From contig CM077663.1 of NCBI GenBank assembly GCA_039707655.1, positions 433,335,830-433,399,829 of the forward strand: 64,000 bases of DNA. Direction: 5' to 3'. Of the stretch, positions 33,397 to 44,615 are shown one piece after another. Numbering within the stretch: position 1 is the first letter of the stretch; each line of letters opens with the position of its first letter. Below the pieces are notes generated by a model. It was given only the letters and a program-made list of their open reading frames with translations, was not told the origin of the DNA and did not search any database. Source of the stretch: Elymus sibiricus (Eukaryota > Streptophyta > Magnoliopsida > Poales > Poaceae). A program made the position numbers and the translations under genes.

Positions 33397-34263
33397 AGCA
33401 TTCGCCATGGTGACGAATTTTCCATTGAATGGAACAATCATCTGACCAAGTTGAGGGAAAAGGCTGAAAAGGATGATGAAGCTACCGGTGCGCCTGAAGC
33501 TGGGCCAAGATCACTAGATCCAAAGAAGTCAACGCCAAAGAAGAAGGCCTTGAAGCCTAAGCCTACTAAAGCAAGGTTTTCAAGGCAAACAGCTGATGCA
33601 CCAAAATATTTGATGCCAAAATCTTCAGTTCCTGCACCTACTACTTGCCAGCGCACTACTAGCATCTCTGTTGCTTTTGGCAATGCACAGGCAGCTTCTG
33701 CAAGTGTTCAGAATAAACCCGCCAACATGCCAACATCCTCGCAGAGGCAGAACACCAAGTCTCCTGCTGCCGGTGGTCTTCGTCCCAGTCCGAAGAAAAG
33801 GATTGAAGAAACTGATGGAGACTCTCAAGACTCCTACATAATAGCTAGAATCATCAGAGATAGAGCTCAGAATGTTGCTCCCACCAAGAAATCTACAGTT
33901 CATCTGCTACTTGACCCTAAACTGCTTCTGGATTTCATCGACATTTGGCGCGAAGACCCATCAACACCACTGTCTGATATGAAAATTTCACATTGGCTGA
34001 AACACAGATTATTGATTTCATCAACAACTATTATATTTGCGTGGCTCGATTTTCTAAATATATCTACATACATAAATTATATTTGGATTTTGTTCACATG
34101 CAAGCATTCCCTTGGTCAAAAAGATGTCCACCTGAGAGCGGAGCAGAGACCACATGTTCGTCGTCTCTCAATGGACGACGCCATGCGCAATCCTTCCAAA
34201 GGTCACCGACGCATCAATCCGCTTCCACGTTCCACTGCCACATTTACTCCAGATCGCAAGTAA
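33397..34263 (+). CDS. Unrecognised open frame, TE-associated or gene fragment
   Basis: A continuous frame of about 290 codons on the plus strand. The first half is Lys/Pro/Ser/Thr/Ala-rich and looks disordered (PKKSTPKKKALKPKPTKARF). The second half has a short ordered-looking part (STVHLLLDPKLLLDFIDIWR). After about 34005 the composition becomes hydrophobic and AT-rich, and a parallel frame (LAETQIIDFINNYYI) may be the real continuation. That suggests a splice site or a frameshift near 34000. There is no in-frame ATG before about residue 70, so it is probably an internal exon or a 5'-truncated copy. I do not recognise a domain. It lies just right of the solo LTR. Confidence 0.3.
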   Translation, partial: SIRHGDEFSIEWNNHLTKLREKAEKDDEATGAPEAGPRSLDPKKSTPKKKALKPKPTKARFSRQTADAPKYLMPKSSVPAPTTCQRTTSISVAFGNAQAASASVQNKPANMPTSSQRQNTKSPAAGGLRPSPKKRIEETDGDSQDSYIIARIIRDRAQNVAPTKKSTVHLLLDPKLLLDFIDIWREDPSTPLSDMKISHWLKHRLLISSTTIIFAWLDFLNISTYINYIWILFTCKHSLGQKDVHLRAEQRPHVRRLSMDDAMRNPSKGHRRINPLPRSTATFTPDRK

Positions 34264-34269
34264 TTACTT

Positions 34270-35570
34270 CACAATTACATTAATGCATAGACGGAAGAGC
34301 CCAGAACTCTGCTTGGCTGCCTTCGATCTGTCTGGGTGACGGTGAGGGAGACACGACTGTGCAATGACACTCATATTTCATAATTGTGCATTATGGAATT
34401 GGTGACCCTTGTTTTTATACTAAATTTTTTCACTTCTTTACATATACATATACACATTAACGATACAACATTTACCAATACAACTTTAATAAAAAAGAAT
34501 TGTATCTAACGCATTAACGACATGCATTTTAGCTAAAATGCATTGTGATAGAATTCAAGCATTCATCATTACAAATGCAATGTTGCTAAATTAGAACCTA
34601 AATTTATTCTGAAATTATGTTTCTTTATAGTTGGTGAGATATTTCATTGGACTGAATATTATTATTACCTAGATAGAATGAAAGAACTATTTTGTTGTTG
34701 AGAAAACCACATTCATTAATGGAAACATTCTGTAGCACTTGTATGTACTATAATGTGTTTATATGCGGTGTTTTTTAAATACTCAATGAATTATTTACTA
34801 AGTATGAGGCTAACAAATATCCTAATAGAGGATTGCATGGTCATATTGTCCAGCGGTTTCCGACCTAATAGGGTATCCTTTTTTTCCTTTTTGGCGAACA
34901 AAAGGGAACTCTAGATCGTATGAGGTGGGTTGTCCTTGAATTTGGCTCTCGCCATTGTTAGCTGGCACTTCTCATCATTTTGTCCATTCATGTATCTCTT
35001 CAGAATATATAAATTCAAATACGATATCAGTCATGTGTCTATGTAAATTGGCCCTTTTATTTATCATTAAGTAATAAAGAGGTTTCTCTCAGTCTCGAAT
35101 AATTAAGCAACTAAAACAATATGGATTCTACTTTGCCAGCTAAATGAAACTATGCATAGGTGCAAGTGAACCCCATAGGTGGTAAACATGTGGTGGGAGG
35201 TGTTACATTTAGATGATACCAACCATCACATAATACATTGCATGTTTGAAAAATGAAATTTTATTGTTTTAGAAAATTCAGAAAATTTGTGAATGTTCCC
35301 AAAACACTTGTCTACAATCTCTAAACAAATCAACTCTAAATTTGAAATATGAATGGAGTGGATTTTTCTTATTTGTTTCTTCAAGTGGATTTCGAATTCA
35401 GATTTGATTTTTTTTATGGATAGTAGATATATGTGCTGTGAACATTCAAAACAAATTCAATTTTCTTGAAACATGCAAATTTTGATTCTTGTTTAGTGTC
35501 ATGCTATCACATGATATCCTCCCAAACATGTGGTACCAATAGGCGGTAGTATGAGAAAATATACTAAAGC
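34270..35570. other. AT-rich region, no gene seen
   Basis: No open frame of note and no matching inverted termini were found. Confidence 0.5.
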
Positions 35571-35574
35571 AGTA

Positions 35575-36290
35575 CTCCCTCAGTTTCAAAATAATTGAAG
35601 TTCTCGATTGTACTAACTCAAACTTGTTTAGTGTTGACCAACTTTATAGAAAAATGTGTTGAGATCTACAACACGAAATACACATAGTACGAAAACATGT
35701 TTCGTAAAACAACTCATGAGACTAAGGGCGTGTTCGGATCTCCTCCCGCTCCACGCTTCACAAATTCCTGGAGCGGAGTCGAGCCGAACGAAATAGCACC
35801 AAGAAGCTGGCTTCGGGAAGCTGTGGTGGCTGGTAGTGCAAAAATCTGGAGCAACTTCGGCCCAGCTCCACCGAAACAAGAATCTGGAGTTCACATATAT
35901 TACAACTAATATGCCACCGCCTAAGAAAACGTTTCGGTTGAGCTCCTCCACGTACAGAAATGAATCACTCGATTGAATCGTTTTCCTCTCCTCTCTCCCT
36001 CGTCCGCTGAGTTGGGCTGCCTGTTCACTGAGTTGGGCTGCCTCCAGCCAGCCCAAAGGGGCGCCCAACAGGCCTGTTGCCTCCCAGCTGGGCTGCAATG
36101 CTACGAGAAGCTGCCGATGGAGCCGAACTTTTCTGCGATCGCTGCGTGGAGTTAGAAGCGAGGAGGAGAAGCTGGATATGGAAAGTTTTGAGAAGCTAGA
36201 GGAGATCCGAACACGCCCTAATTTGATGTTTTCGATGTTAACATATTCTACAGACTTGAACAAATGTAAACAAGTTTAACATGGAACAAC
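35575..36290. mobile_element. Stowaway relic split by a Harbinger MITE
   Basis: The left end is TA|CTCCCTCAGTTTCAAAATAA followed by TTGACCAACTTTATAGAAAA-like mariner MITE interior. After the nested element, the text resumes TTTGATGTT...CAGACTTGAACAAATGTAAACAAG, which fits the other arm. The right terminus is eroded, so the end is approximate. Confidence 0.55.
35726..36218. mobile_element. PIF/Harbinger MITE with perfect 20-bp TIRs
   Basis: GGGCGTGTTCGGATCTCCTC at 35726 has its exact complement at 36199-36218. TAA lies on both sides (35723-35725 and 36219-36221). The 493-bp element is non-coding and nested in the Stowaway relic. Its ends resemble those of the element at 47390. Confidence 0.93.
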
Positions 36291-36689
36291 CACATAACTT
36301 GTTTAAATTTGTGTTTGTTCAACATGGCATGCCACATGTTCTCCTCTGCCCCGGTGAGCAAAAACAGAGCAGTTGAGTAGGTGACACAAAACCAGAGCAG
36401 GGCATTGCCACGTGTCGCATGGCATCCAGGTGCTCCATCTCCCTTTCCCTTCGTCAACGTCCACCTGTGAGGGGAGTACGGAACACCTGTTGGGCTCGAC
36501 GCGCCATGCACGGCGCCACGCACACTCGTTCCAAACTCCGCCTACGCATCCCAACCCACCGCATTGACTCTCGATCGCGGCAGTTTCTCGAGACTTTACT
36601 TCCCACTCGCACCGCTCGCCGTGACGCGTCGACGGAGCTGCCGAGGGACTCTGCTTCGCTTGCATTCGGTCGGTCGGTCGGTCGGGGCC

Positions 36690-37598
36690 ATGGTGAAGCT
36701 GGCGACGGCGAGGGAGGCGCGGCTGTACGGGCCGGCGCTGGCGGTGCGGCGGTGGGAGTACATCAACGCCGGCGCGTACATGTTCGGGACCCTGCTCCTG
36801 GCCGCGGGGCTCGCGGCGCTGTGCGCGTCCGAGGGCAGCGTCAGCGCCACGGACGCGGGGCTCGCCGTGGCCGGCGTGGCGCTGGCGGTGGTGGCGGCCG
36901 TGAACGCGCACGACCTAGGGGCGCACCTCGCAGGCGTGGACTGCCGCGTCAGGCTCGCCCGGTTCGACCCCCAGCTCGGCCTCGTCGAGCTCCTCGCGCC
37001 CGCGCTCCACGCCGCCGGCTGCGTCCTCGCCATCGTCGGCCTCGCGCTGCAGCTCTTCTCCCAGGTTCGTGAGTGTCCGCCGACGGAAACACGATCACGC
37101 ATGGGCTCGCCGTCGCTTCCGCTGACTGACTGCTGCTTTTTCGTGTTGCTGGTCGAACAGGGCGACGGGCGGGAGAGGCGCGCGGCGGACGCCCTGCTCG
37201 CCGGCGCGGCGCTCTGGATGCTGGGCTCCGTGCTCAGCTCGTGCCAGACGTACGAGCGCGCCGACGGCCGCGCGCAGCTGCTGCAGTCCAGCGTGCAGGT
37301 CCCGGTCCTCCTCGGCAGCCTGCTCTTCCTCGTCGCCGCCGTCCTCCACCGCCGCCGTGATCCCACTCTGCCAGGCGAGAGCGAGAGCGAGAGCGAGATG
37401 TGGATTAGCCTGTGCGGGAGCGTGCTGTGGGTGGCGGGCGCACTGTTCAACGTGCTCAAGGTGTTCGTGATGCACCAGAGCGACGCGCCGCGGCTCGAGA
37501 AGCTCCGCGGCGGCGCGCAGGAGCGGCTCGCCCGGGACCGTGAGGGCCGCGTGCCGCTGGTCTGGAGGTCAGCGGCGCCGCCGACCGAGCTGCGCTGA
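36690..37598 (+). CDS. Multi-pass membrane protein of unknown function
   Basis: The start is ATG in GGGGCCATGG at 36690, after a (CGGT)n leader. An intron of 96 bp (37065-37160, CAG|GTTCGT...GAACAG|GG) is the most likely splice and gives 270 aa. It is in frame and has no stop, so a retained form would be 302 aa. The N-terminus MVKLATAREARLYGPALAVR is followed by about six hydrophobic helices: AGAYMFGTLLLAAGLAAL, ATDAGLAVAGVALAVVAAVN, LHAAGCVLAIVGLALQLF, DALLAGAALWMLGSVLSS, VPVLLGSLLFLVAAVL and MWISLCGSVLWVAGALFNVL. The short C-terminal tail is charged. There is no signal peptide, transporter motif or kinase motif. I recognise it only as a plant-type hypothetical membrane protein. Codon use is strongly GC-rich, as in many grass genes. 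A Stowaway lies 166 bp past the stop. Confidence 0.8.
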   Translation: MVKLATAREARLYGPALAVRRWEYINAGAYMFGTLLLAAGLAALCASEGSVSATDAGLAVAGVALAVVAAVNAHDLGAHLAGVDCRVRLARFDPQLGLVELLAPALHAAGCVLAIVGLALQLFSQVRECPPTETRSRMGSPSLPLTDCCFFVLLVEQGDGRERRAADALLAGAALWMLGSVLSSCQTYERADGRAQLLQSSVQVPVLLGSLLFLVAAVLHRRRDPTLPGESESESEMWISLCGSVLWVAGALFNVLKVFVMHQSDAPRLEKLRGGAQERLARDREGRVPLVWRSAAPPTELR

Positions 37599-37763
37599 CA
37601 ATCGTGTATCCCAAGCCCCGTTACTTTGTTCCATTTCACCATTGTTCTGACGCTCAAGATGGTAATTAAGGAGGCTGGTGCACCAAGGTATACCAGGGCG
37701 GTCGGGCGACGGTGAAACATACTCTGTTCTGTTTGATGTATCTGTCTAGCAGAGTATATTGTA

Positions 37764-37995
37764 CTGCCTCCGTCCTGTTTATTAGTCCTCTTTGTAGTTT
37801 GGGTTAAATTTTGACTTTTGATTTAACTATTAAAATACATTATATACACTAAAAATAGTATCATTGGAAACCTCTTTCAAATATGAATCCAACAATATAA
37901 ATTTTGTGACATATAACTTATAATTTGTTAGTCAAATTTACGGTTAAAGTTGGACACAAAATACGAAGAGGACCAATAAACCCAGACCGATGTAG
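37764..37995. mobile_element. Stowaway MITE in the 3' flank of the membrane-protein gene
   Basis: The 232-bp element begins CTGCCTCCGTCCTGTTTATT and ends AATAAACCCAGACCGATGTAG, which are imperfect inverted repeats. TA is found on both sides (37762-37763 and 37996-37997). It may lie in or just past the gene's 3' UTR. Confidence 0.85.
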
Positions 37996-38212
37996 TAAGA
38001 AACTTTTCAATGGAAAAATTCAGAGGAGACTCCGTGTTTTAGAAAGAAAAGTTTTTTTTAGATTACGCCCTCGGAATCCATATCAACTGATTTAGTACAA
38101 TTAACATGGATTGGAGGAAGTAATAACTTTTTCTAGGGAAATGTTTCTTCTTATACACAAAGGCGGAACATCAAACCAAGTCTTACACGACCAAATACAC
38201 AAAGGGGGCGTT

Positions 38213-41134
38213 GTGATGCCCCTTCCTGCTGCTCCCGTGTTTGTTCATCAGTGTTTGGTGTATTGCAAGCCTTGAGGGGTTTGCCATGAGCAGTTACCAT
38301 CGATGGTTGTTTGTGTCCCGGAGGTGTAGGGTTGGGGATCTATTTATTTTCGAGATGGGCACGTCGTTGTCTGCTCTGTTTCTTTACTTGTTGGAATGGA
38401 TGAGGTCTGCTGTCAGTTGGCGGCTGGTTGTGTACTGATGTTTATGGATTTAAGCATTTTTAACTGAAATGTCCGTGGTTTGCACAACCCGGCTAAGTGG
38501 TGGGCAGTTGCAAAGATGATTGCCGAGCTGAAATGTAACATAGTTTGCTTGCAAGAGACTAAATTGGAGCTGGTGGACAGAGCTCTTGTTGCAGAATCCG
38601 TTGGTGCCAGATTTTCAGATAACTTTGTTCTCAAACCTGCAGATGGTTCCCCAGGCGGCATTTTGATTGCTTGCTCTGCAGATTTCTCTATTGACTCTCT
38701 GGTGGCGGTCCCTGATGAGTTCTCTCTTTCGGCAACTATTACGGACAAGACTAATAATGCATCTTGGACGGTCACTGCGGTTTATGGCCCCCAAGGTGCC
38801 CCTGATAAGCTGTGATTCCTCTTTGAACTTGGAGCACTAAAGCCTATGGTGCTAAAAGAGTGGATTGTGGTGGGTGACTTCAACCTAATCTCCAAGGCCG
38901 ATGAGAAGAGTAATTCCAATGTCAACTTAAGGCTGATGGGCCAGTTCAGGAACACCATTGACACGATGGAAATGAGAGATTTGCCGTTGTTTGGTAAGAA
39001 ATTCACTTGGTCCAATGAGAAGGCGGGCAACACTCTTACAAGGATTGATCGTGTCCTCATTTCCAATGAGTGGAAATTGAGATACCCCAGTACCAGCTCT
39101 CCACAACTTCCACTGCTATCTCTGACCACTCTCCTCTATTGCTCAAGAAAATGGACATCAAGTTTTTCAAAGGTTTCAGATTTGAGGCGTGTTGGCTAAA
39201 GATGCAAGGCATTGATGAAGTGGTCACTCAAAGTTGGAACAAGCCTCTAAGATCTTCTGAGTCGGTGAGAAGATTACACTCGAAGCTGGCCCGAACTGCA
39301 CTGGCCCTAAAGAAGTGGGATAAGATGATCAAGTCTTCATAAAATTTGGCTTTCAACGTGGCAAACGAGGTAATTTTCAGCCTGGACTTGGAAATGGAAG
39401 AGTGTGAGCTCACGGAGGCCGAGTGGACGCTACGTCGTAACCTCAAGACCAGGTTGCTAGGAATCGCAGCTCTGGAGCGTATAGCTTGGCGGCACCGCTC
39501 AAGGATCACCAAGATCAAGGCTAGTGATGCGAGCTCCAAACTGTTCCACCTTCGTGCAAATGGGAGTAGGAGGAAAAATCACATACCTATTCCGAGAGGT
39601 CAGAATGGAGAGGTTACTGAGCACAGCCAGAAGGAAGAAATTACTGCAACATTTCAAAACCTTACTGAGAACTCCAGGTACTAAGAGGAGGATTATTAAC
39701 TGGACCTGCTGCAGCACCTGTGGGAGATCTCCAACATTTAGATTTGCCTTTCTCGGAAGAAGAGATAAAAACTGTTGTTTTTTATTTGCACGATGAGAAA
39801 GCGCCTGGGCCGGATGGTTTTATTGGCAGTTTTTTCAAAAGATTTTGGAATCTGATTAAGGAGTACCTCGTTGCTTCTATCCACCAGTTGTTTTGTCTCA
39901 GGGGTGACAATTGGAAGCTGCTCAACTCCGCACACATTGTTTTCCTTCCAAAAATTGATGCTGCCAGGAATGCTTCTGACTTCAGACCAGTGAGCTTAAT
40001 TCATAGCTTCACAAAGATTTTGTGTAAGTTATTGGCAAACCGGTTGGGTATTGAGTGGCAAAAGTTGATCTCCTGCACACAAAGTGCTTTCATCCGTGGG
40101 AGGTCGATTCAAGATAACTTCCCCTATGTCCAGAACACTATTAAGAATGCTCACAAGAAGAACATCCCTCTGGTTTTCATGAAGCTTGATTTCGCAAAAA
40201 GCTTTCGATTTTGTCCTTTGGCCGTATCTGATTGATGTCATGAAGGCTTATGGGTTTGGACAATGTTGGAGGATATAATCAGTCAACTGCTCGCCTCCTC
40301 CTCCTCGAGGATTATGCTAAATGGTTGCCGGGACCTGTATTTGCTCACAAGAAGGGTCAGCGTCAAGGAGATCCTTTGTCTCCGATTCTTTCCAGATTGC
40401 AGGACACTATTTTGTATCCAAGGCCTCACACAATTTCATGGAACCTCTCTGCCAATGGAGAGTACTTGGCTAAGTTTGCATACCATGTGCAGTTCCTTAC
40501 TAGGATCCCTCAACCGCATCTTCAAAAGGTTTGGAGCATCAAGGCAGAGCGAAAAATCAAATTATTTGGACTCTTTTCCAAAACAGATTGTGGACTGCGG
40601 ACAGGCTATTAGCTAGAAGTCGAGATCACAATGATGCATGCTCGGGCTGTGATCAAACGCTGGAATCTGCCAAGCATCTAATCCTTGACTACCCCTTTGC
40701 AAAAGAGGTATGGTTCAAGGCCAGCGTAGTTTTCCCTCTTGCTGCACTTGCGGTACTGAATGCGACATCGATCTTGGCGTGGTGGAGCAAGGTAATGACC
40801 CTAAAAAAAGGGAGAGAATCCGACGAGTGTACTGCGGCTGTCTACATTGATTGGCATTTGTGGATTGAAAGAAATAGCAGGATTTTTAAGGCAAAATTTA
40901 ACATGAGTTCCTCGCTCCTGATGTTGGCCAAAGATGAGATAAGCCTCCTAAGGGAGGCCTGGGAGTAGTTGTATTAGCCTCGGCAGCTAGGCTGCTAGTT
41001 TAGTGTTTTTCTCTTTGCTCTTCTTCTCTCCCAACCCTACCCTTCCTGGTTATTTTCCTCTTAAACAACCTTTGTACAGTTGTTCCCCCTACTATAAGGA
41101 AAAAAGCAGAGTTCATGTAGTTCCGATAAAAAAA
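38213..41134 (+). mobile_element. LINE with internal deletion of the RT palm
   Basis: Plus-strand pieces in order are: the EN (endonuclease) domain from about 38450, with NVRGLHNPAK, CLQETKLELV, VYGPQG, WIVVGDFNLI, GKKFTWSN and RIDRVL, broken by several stops; the RT N-terminal half at 39729-40240, with KAPGPDGFIGSFFKRFW, FRPVSLIHSFTKIL and QSAFIRGRSIQDN; then GQRQGDPLSPI at about 40352, after which it jumps directly to the zf-RVT end (WNLSANGEYLAKFAYHVQFL, HLWIERNSRIF), ending at 40968. The YADD block and thumb are missing. The 3' end is A-rich (ATAAAAAAAACAAAG). ACAAAGGGGGC-type sequence flanks both ends (38199-38209 and 41135-41145), the probable target duplication. It is dead. Confidence 0.85.
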
Positions 41135-41149
41135 ACAAAGGGGGGCATT

Positions 41150-43820
41150 AAAAGAACATTAAACCAAGTCTTACAAGACCAAATACGTGACACACCATAC
41201 ATAGTCGGTCAAATACGTGATAAGATCATACGTAGTCGGTCTGTTGAAAAACAAGTAGCATAAAACTATTATTTACTCAATTTTTAATTGACCAAAACGT
41301 ACAATTGCATACGAAATGTGTAGTTGCACAATTTTAAAATGATAAAAGGATACTATTGCGCAAATTTAAAATGGCTACCTAGTGCTATCCCTAATAACAG
41401 TTGATTCATTGCGCATTCTAGTGGAGAGATTGTTTGAAATTACTGTAAACTTATAAGGATAATGCATCTTGCCACATTGAGAATGGCCAATCTATTGATT
41501 TCTAGTCATACAATTGGAGTGATATGTCAAGAATGTACTTTTGGCACATATGCATTCATTTTCCCAATATCATCACATTTCCATTCAATCTTTATGGGAC
41601 CTAGAAGACCTTTCTGACTATTTTCATTTACCTCTTTCTATGCACATTTGTAGGAAATGACTAATCTATTCCAAGATTTGCACCTCGTAGATAACCCAGA
41701 TTGTTGGCAATTTCCTCCAAGTGCTACTAGATAATAAGTTTCAAAGACTTAACAAATTTTATATGTTCATCAGTTAGTCATGCCATCTCTCAAATGGATC
41801 TGGAAGACATGCCATCAATTAAAATTTAAAACATAACATCTTCTTCTTTCCGCAACTTCACAACTAACTAAATAGAATACCACTTCTTCAGAGAAAGGAC
41901 TTCATACATGTGTCATGTGTGGCAAGCATGTGCTTAAAACCAAAACCATTGCTTCCTTCATTGCACACTTTCATGGTGGTCCTATTCATGCCCCACGTGG
42001 GATCCAACTCATCAAGGCATTCATGAGGAAATTAATCACACCAAGCAACTTTTAGATGTACCTTTTTTCCGGAGATAATCATCATAGTCGCTTGAACAAT
42101 TTGGAACACTTGCAATGACTTCATTTTCAAAGGCATTTCTCCTAACCATTATCTGTGCACGATGTGTTCTTAAAGAGGAGCTTAAATGGTTTTCTCAGAG
42201 CCAACACGAAGAATTACATCAATTTTGAAGGTTGGGAGAATTCTTCTAGATAGACACCCATTGTACATGTTGTTGTATCTTCTTCAACTCTGTATAGTTC
42301 ATTTTTCTTATTTTTGACACTTCAAAAAAATATATGCAGGAGATCCTATTGTTTCCCACCAAATTGTTTTGCTTCATGGTAGTATATGAACATGGGTGTA
42401 ATTATACCCTGCCAGTAAGATATTTTCTAGGTGAAAATGCATCTATTATAGTAATATTGTTTAGGTCAAATAAATCTATTATTGTAATAACCATTTGGTT
42501 CTCTATTTTGAGATTGCCCCAGTGACACACATTAGAGGATTGACCCTGCCAAAATTAAAGTTACTAAATTTTTTATTAGGCTCAAAAGATAACTAAGAGT
42601 TAAGAAAACTTCTATAACAAAACAACTAAAGTCTCCTTTAGATTGTATTAATTTTGGCTTGTGGGTTGCATTGAGCTCTGTTAAAACTATCTTTTTTAAC
42701 ACACTTACATGCTTCAGAAAGGATTAAATAAAGCTTATGTGTAAATGTCTTAATACACTATGGATGAGCAAATTTTGAAGATTTTTTTAAGCATATAAAG
42801 CGAGTTGACATAAATTCTGATTTCAAGATCACATGCAAAATATGTATGCAGTGGTCTGCAAATTGTTGAATACAACTACATGAAACATACTAACATGACA
42901 ACCCCCGCGTTGTCCGGACGGGAGTCTCATTCGATTCGCTTCCTCTGCTATCTACCCTCCCCGTGGTAGGATGACATCACCGGGCAAAGCTCGTGCGACT
43001 AATGATGGCAACAATCCTCAATCCACTCCATGTCTATCTAGTTGTTCTATTGGTGGAGTGTGCGAAGCAACTTCAGTGTGTGTTTCCTGGCAGGGCACTC
43101 GTCTCTCATAGAGGCATGTTCCTCTCACTGACTCTTGGAGGTGGTCCAGTGGTGGCCACAGTGCAATATTAGGATGCTTGGCGGTGGGAGGCTTGTGGCC
43201 TTGACTTGTGTTGGTGGTGCTCAGTGACGAGTGGCATTTAGTCTTGGTTATGTGCATACTAATCATGCAATGTCCGGATGTGTTCTTATTTTCTTTGTAT
43301 TCACTCTTCATTATGAGCTAATAAAAAAATACTCTTCATAAAAAAATATCTAGCCATAAAAAGAACCAATAAACGAGGGGTGCCAACAATATGAGGGAAC
43401 AAATAGATATTTCTATGCTCTAGATTTTTCTATATAGTACATTGCTAGCTATCAATTTTATTACCTAAAGGTTTAAGTAGTCAATCAGGCAGCTTGGAAT
43501 GATACTTGAGGAAACCAAAATATAAAATATACATATAGTAGCATTTAATTCAAGTTACACAATCTAATGAGTGAATATATATGATTTTGTTAATTTATAT
43601 TGTTATATTCAGTAAAATAATTCAATTTAACCATAGTAGTAATAATGATGGACAATGTCCAAAAATAGCGATTATCTTATTGAAATATATGATTTAAATT
43701 TAGTGCAAGTGCACATTTCAGTATCAAGGTAAATTACACAAGATAAATGGTGTGTATTAATATTTAGTATTATGCAATTTATTTTGCTAAATGTAATAAA
43801 AAGTGTATATGTTAAAATCA
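41150..43820. other. AT-rich intergenic sequence, no gene seen
   Basis: Apart from a GC-richer patch at 42900-43300 without a recognisable frame, this is low-complexity AT-rich DNA. The patch ends TTATGAGCTAATAAAAAAAT, which could be the tail of an old LINE. Confidence 0.45.
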
Positions 43821-44432
43821 TATCACGTTGAAAACGATAGGCTTTCTTGATCAATTTTTTCAGTGGACTACATCTTCTGTTAGCCTGGAAAAGTAGCTAT
43901 TACTCTTAATGATTTACTTGGGCCATACAAAAGGTTGATGCAGGGGGGACCCCTTCTTTCTCTTGTTGAATTTAGCGGGGGGTGTTCTTGCTACCCTGGT
44001 TCAAAGGGCACAAAACAAAGTTTTATAAAGCTGTGTTAGCTCATCTATATAAGGTAGTCTTAACTAGTCTGTAATACGCGGACGATATCATTTTCTTTCT
44101 TGAGGACAATCTTCAAGATGCTAGAAACCTTAAGGTTATTTTGTGTTTTTTTTATTATTTGACAGGACTAAAAAATTATTTTTTGAAGAGTGGAATATAT
44201 TGCTTTGGTGATGCTTTGTTAAAAAAATAAGTATGATTGGATTTTTACTTGTGTTGTAGGTGACTTTACTTTATGTACGCATGGATTAATCATCATTTCA
44301 AAAAATTTGTAATGCTTATTGGAAGCCAATTTTGGAAACAGTTGAGGAGAGGGTTGGTACCTGGCAAGGGAGCTTGCTCACTATGGGGGGAGACTTACTC
44401 TCACTGATACTTGCTTAAGTAACATAACTAGC

Positions 44433-44564
44433 GACGCAAATTTTTGGCTCTGGGGAGCATATGCTCCCTCATTTACATCTATTATTTTTCAAAAAATTGA
44501 CATTTGTAAAATCCATGTTTGGCATGCAGGAGCATGTGCTCCCTAGAGCCAAAATGGATTTCCG
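44433..44564. mobile_element. 132-bp MITE with 10-bp target duplication, nested in the LINE
   Basis: CATAACTAGC occurs at 44423-44432 and 44565-44574. Between them, the left arm TTTTGGCTCTGGGGAGCATA pairs with the right arm AGCATGTGCTCCCTAGAGCC followed by AAAA. The long duplication points to the Mutator superfamily (8-11 bp). Removing it restores the LINE text across the site. Confidence 0.85.
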
Positions 44565-44615
44565 CATAACTAGCTTCTTATTATGTTTCTTTCGTCTCCC
44601 GAAAGGTGTTGGTAA

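Noticed and set aside
36596..37720. Minus-strand frame of about 370 codons opposite the membrane-protein gene
   Set aside because: It mirrors the GC-rich sense frame and lacks any domain, whereas the sense frame has six clear hydrophobic helices.
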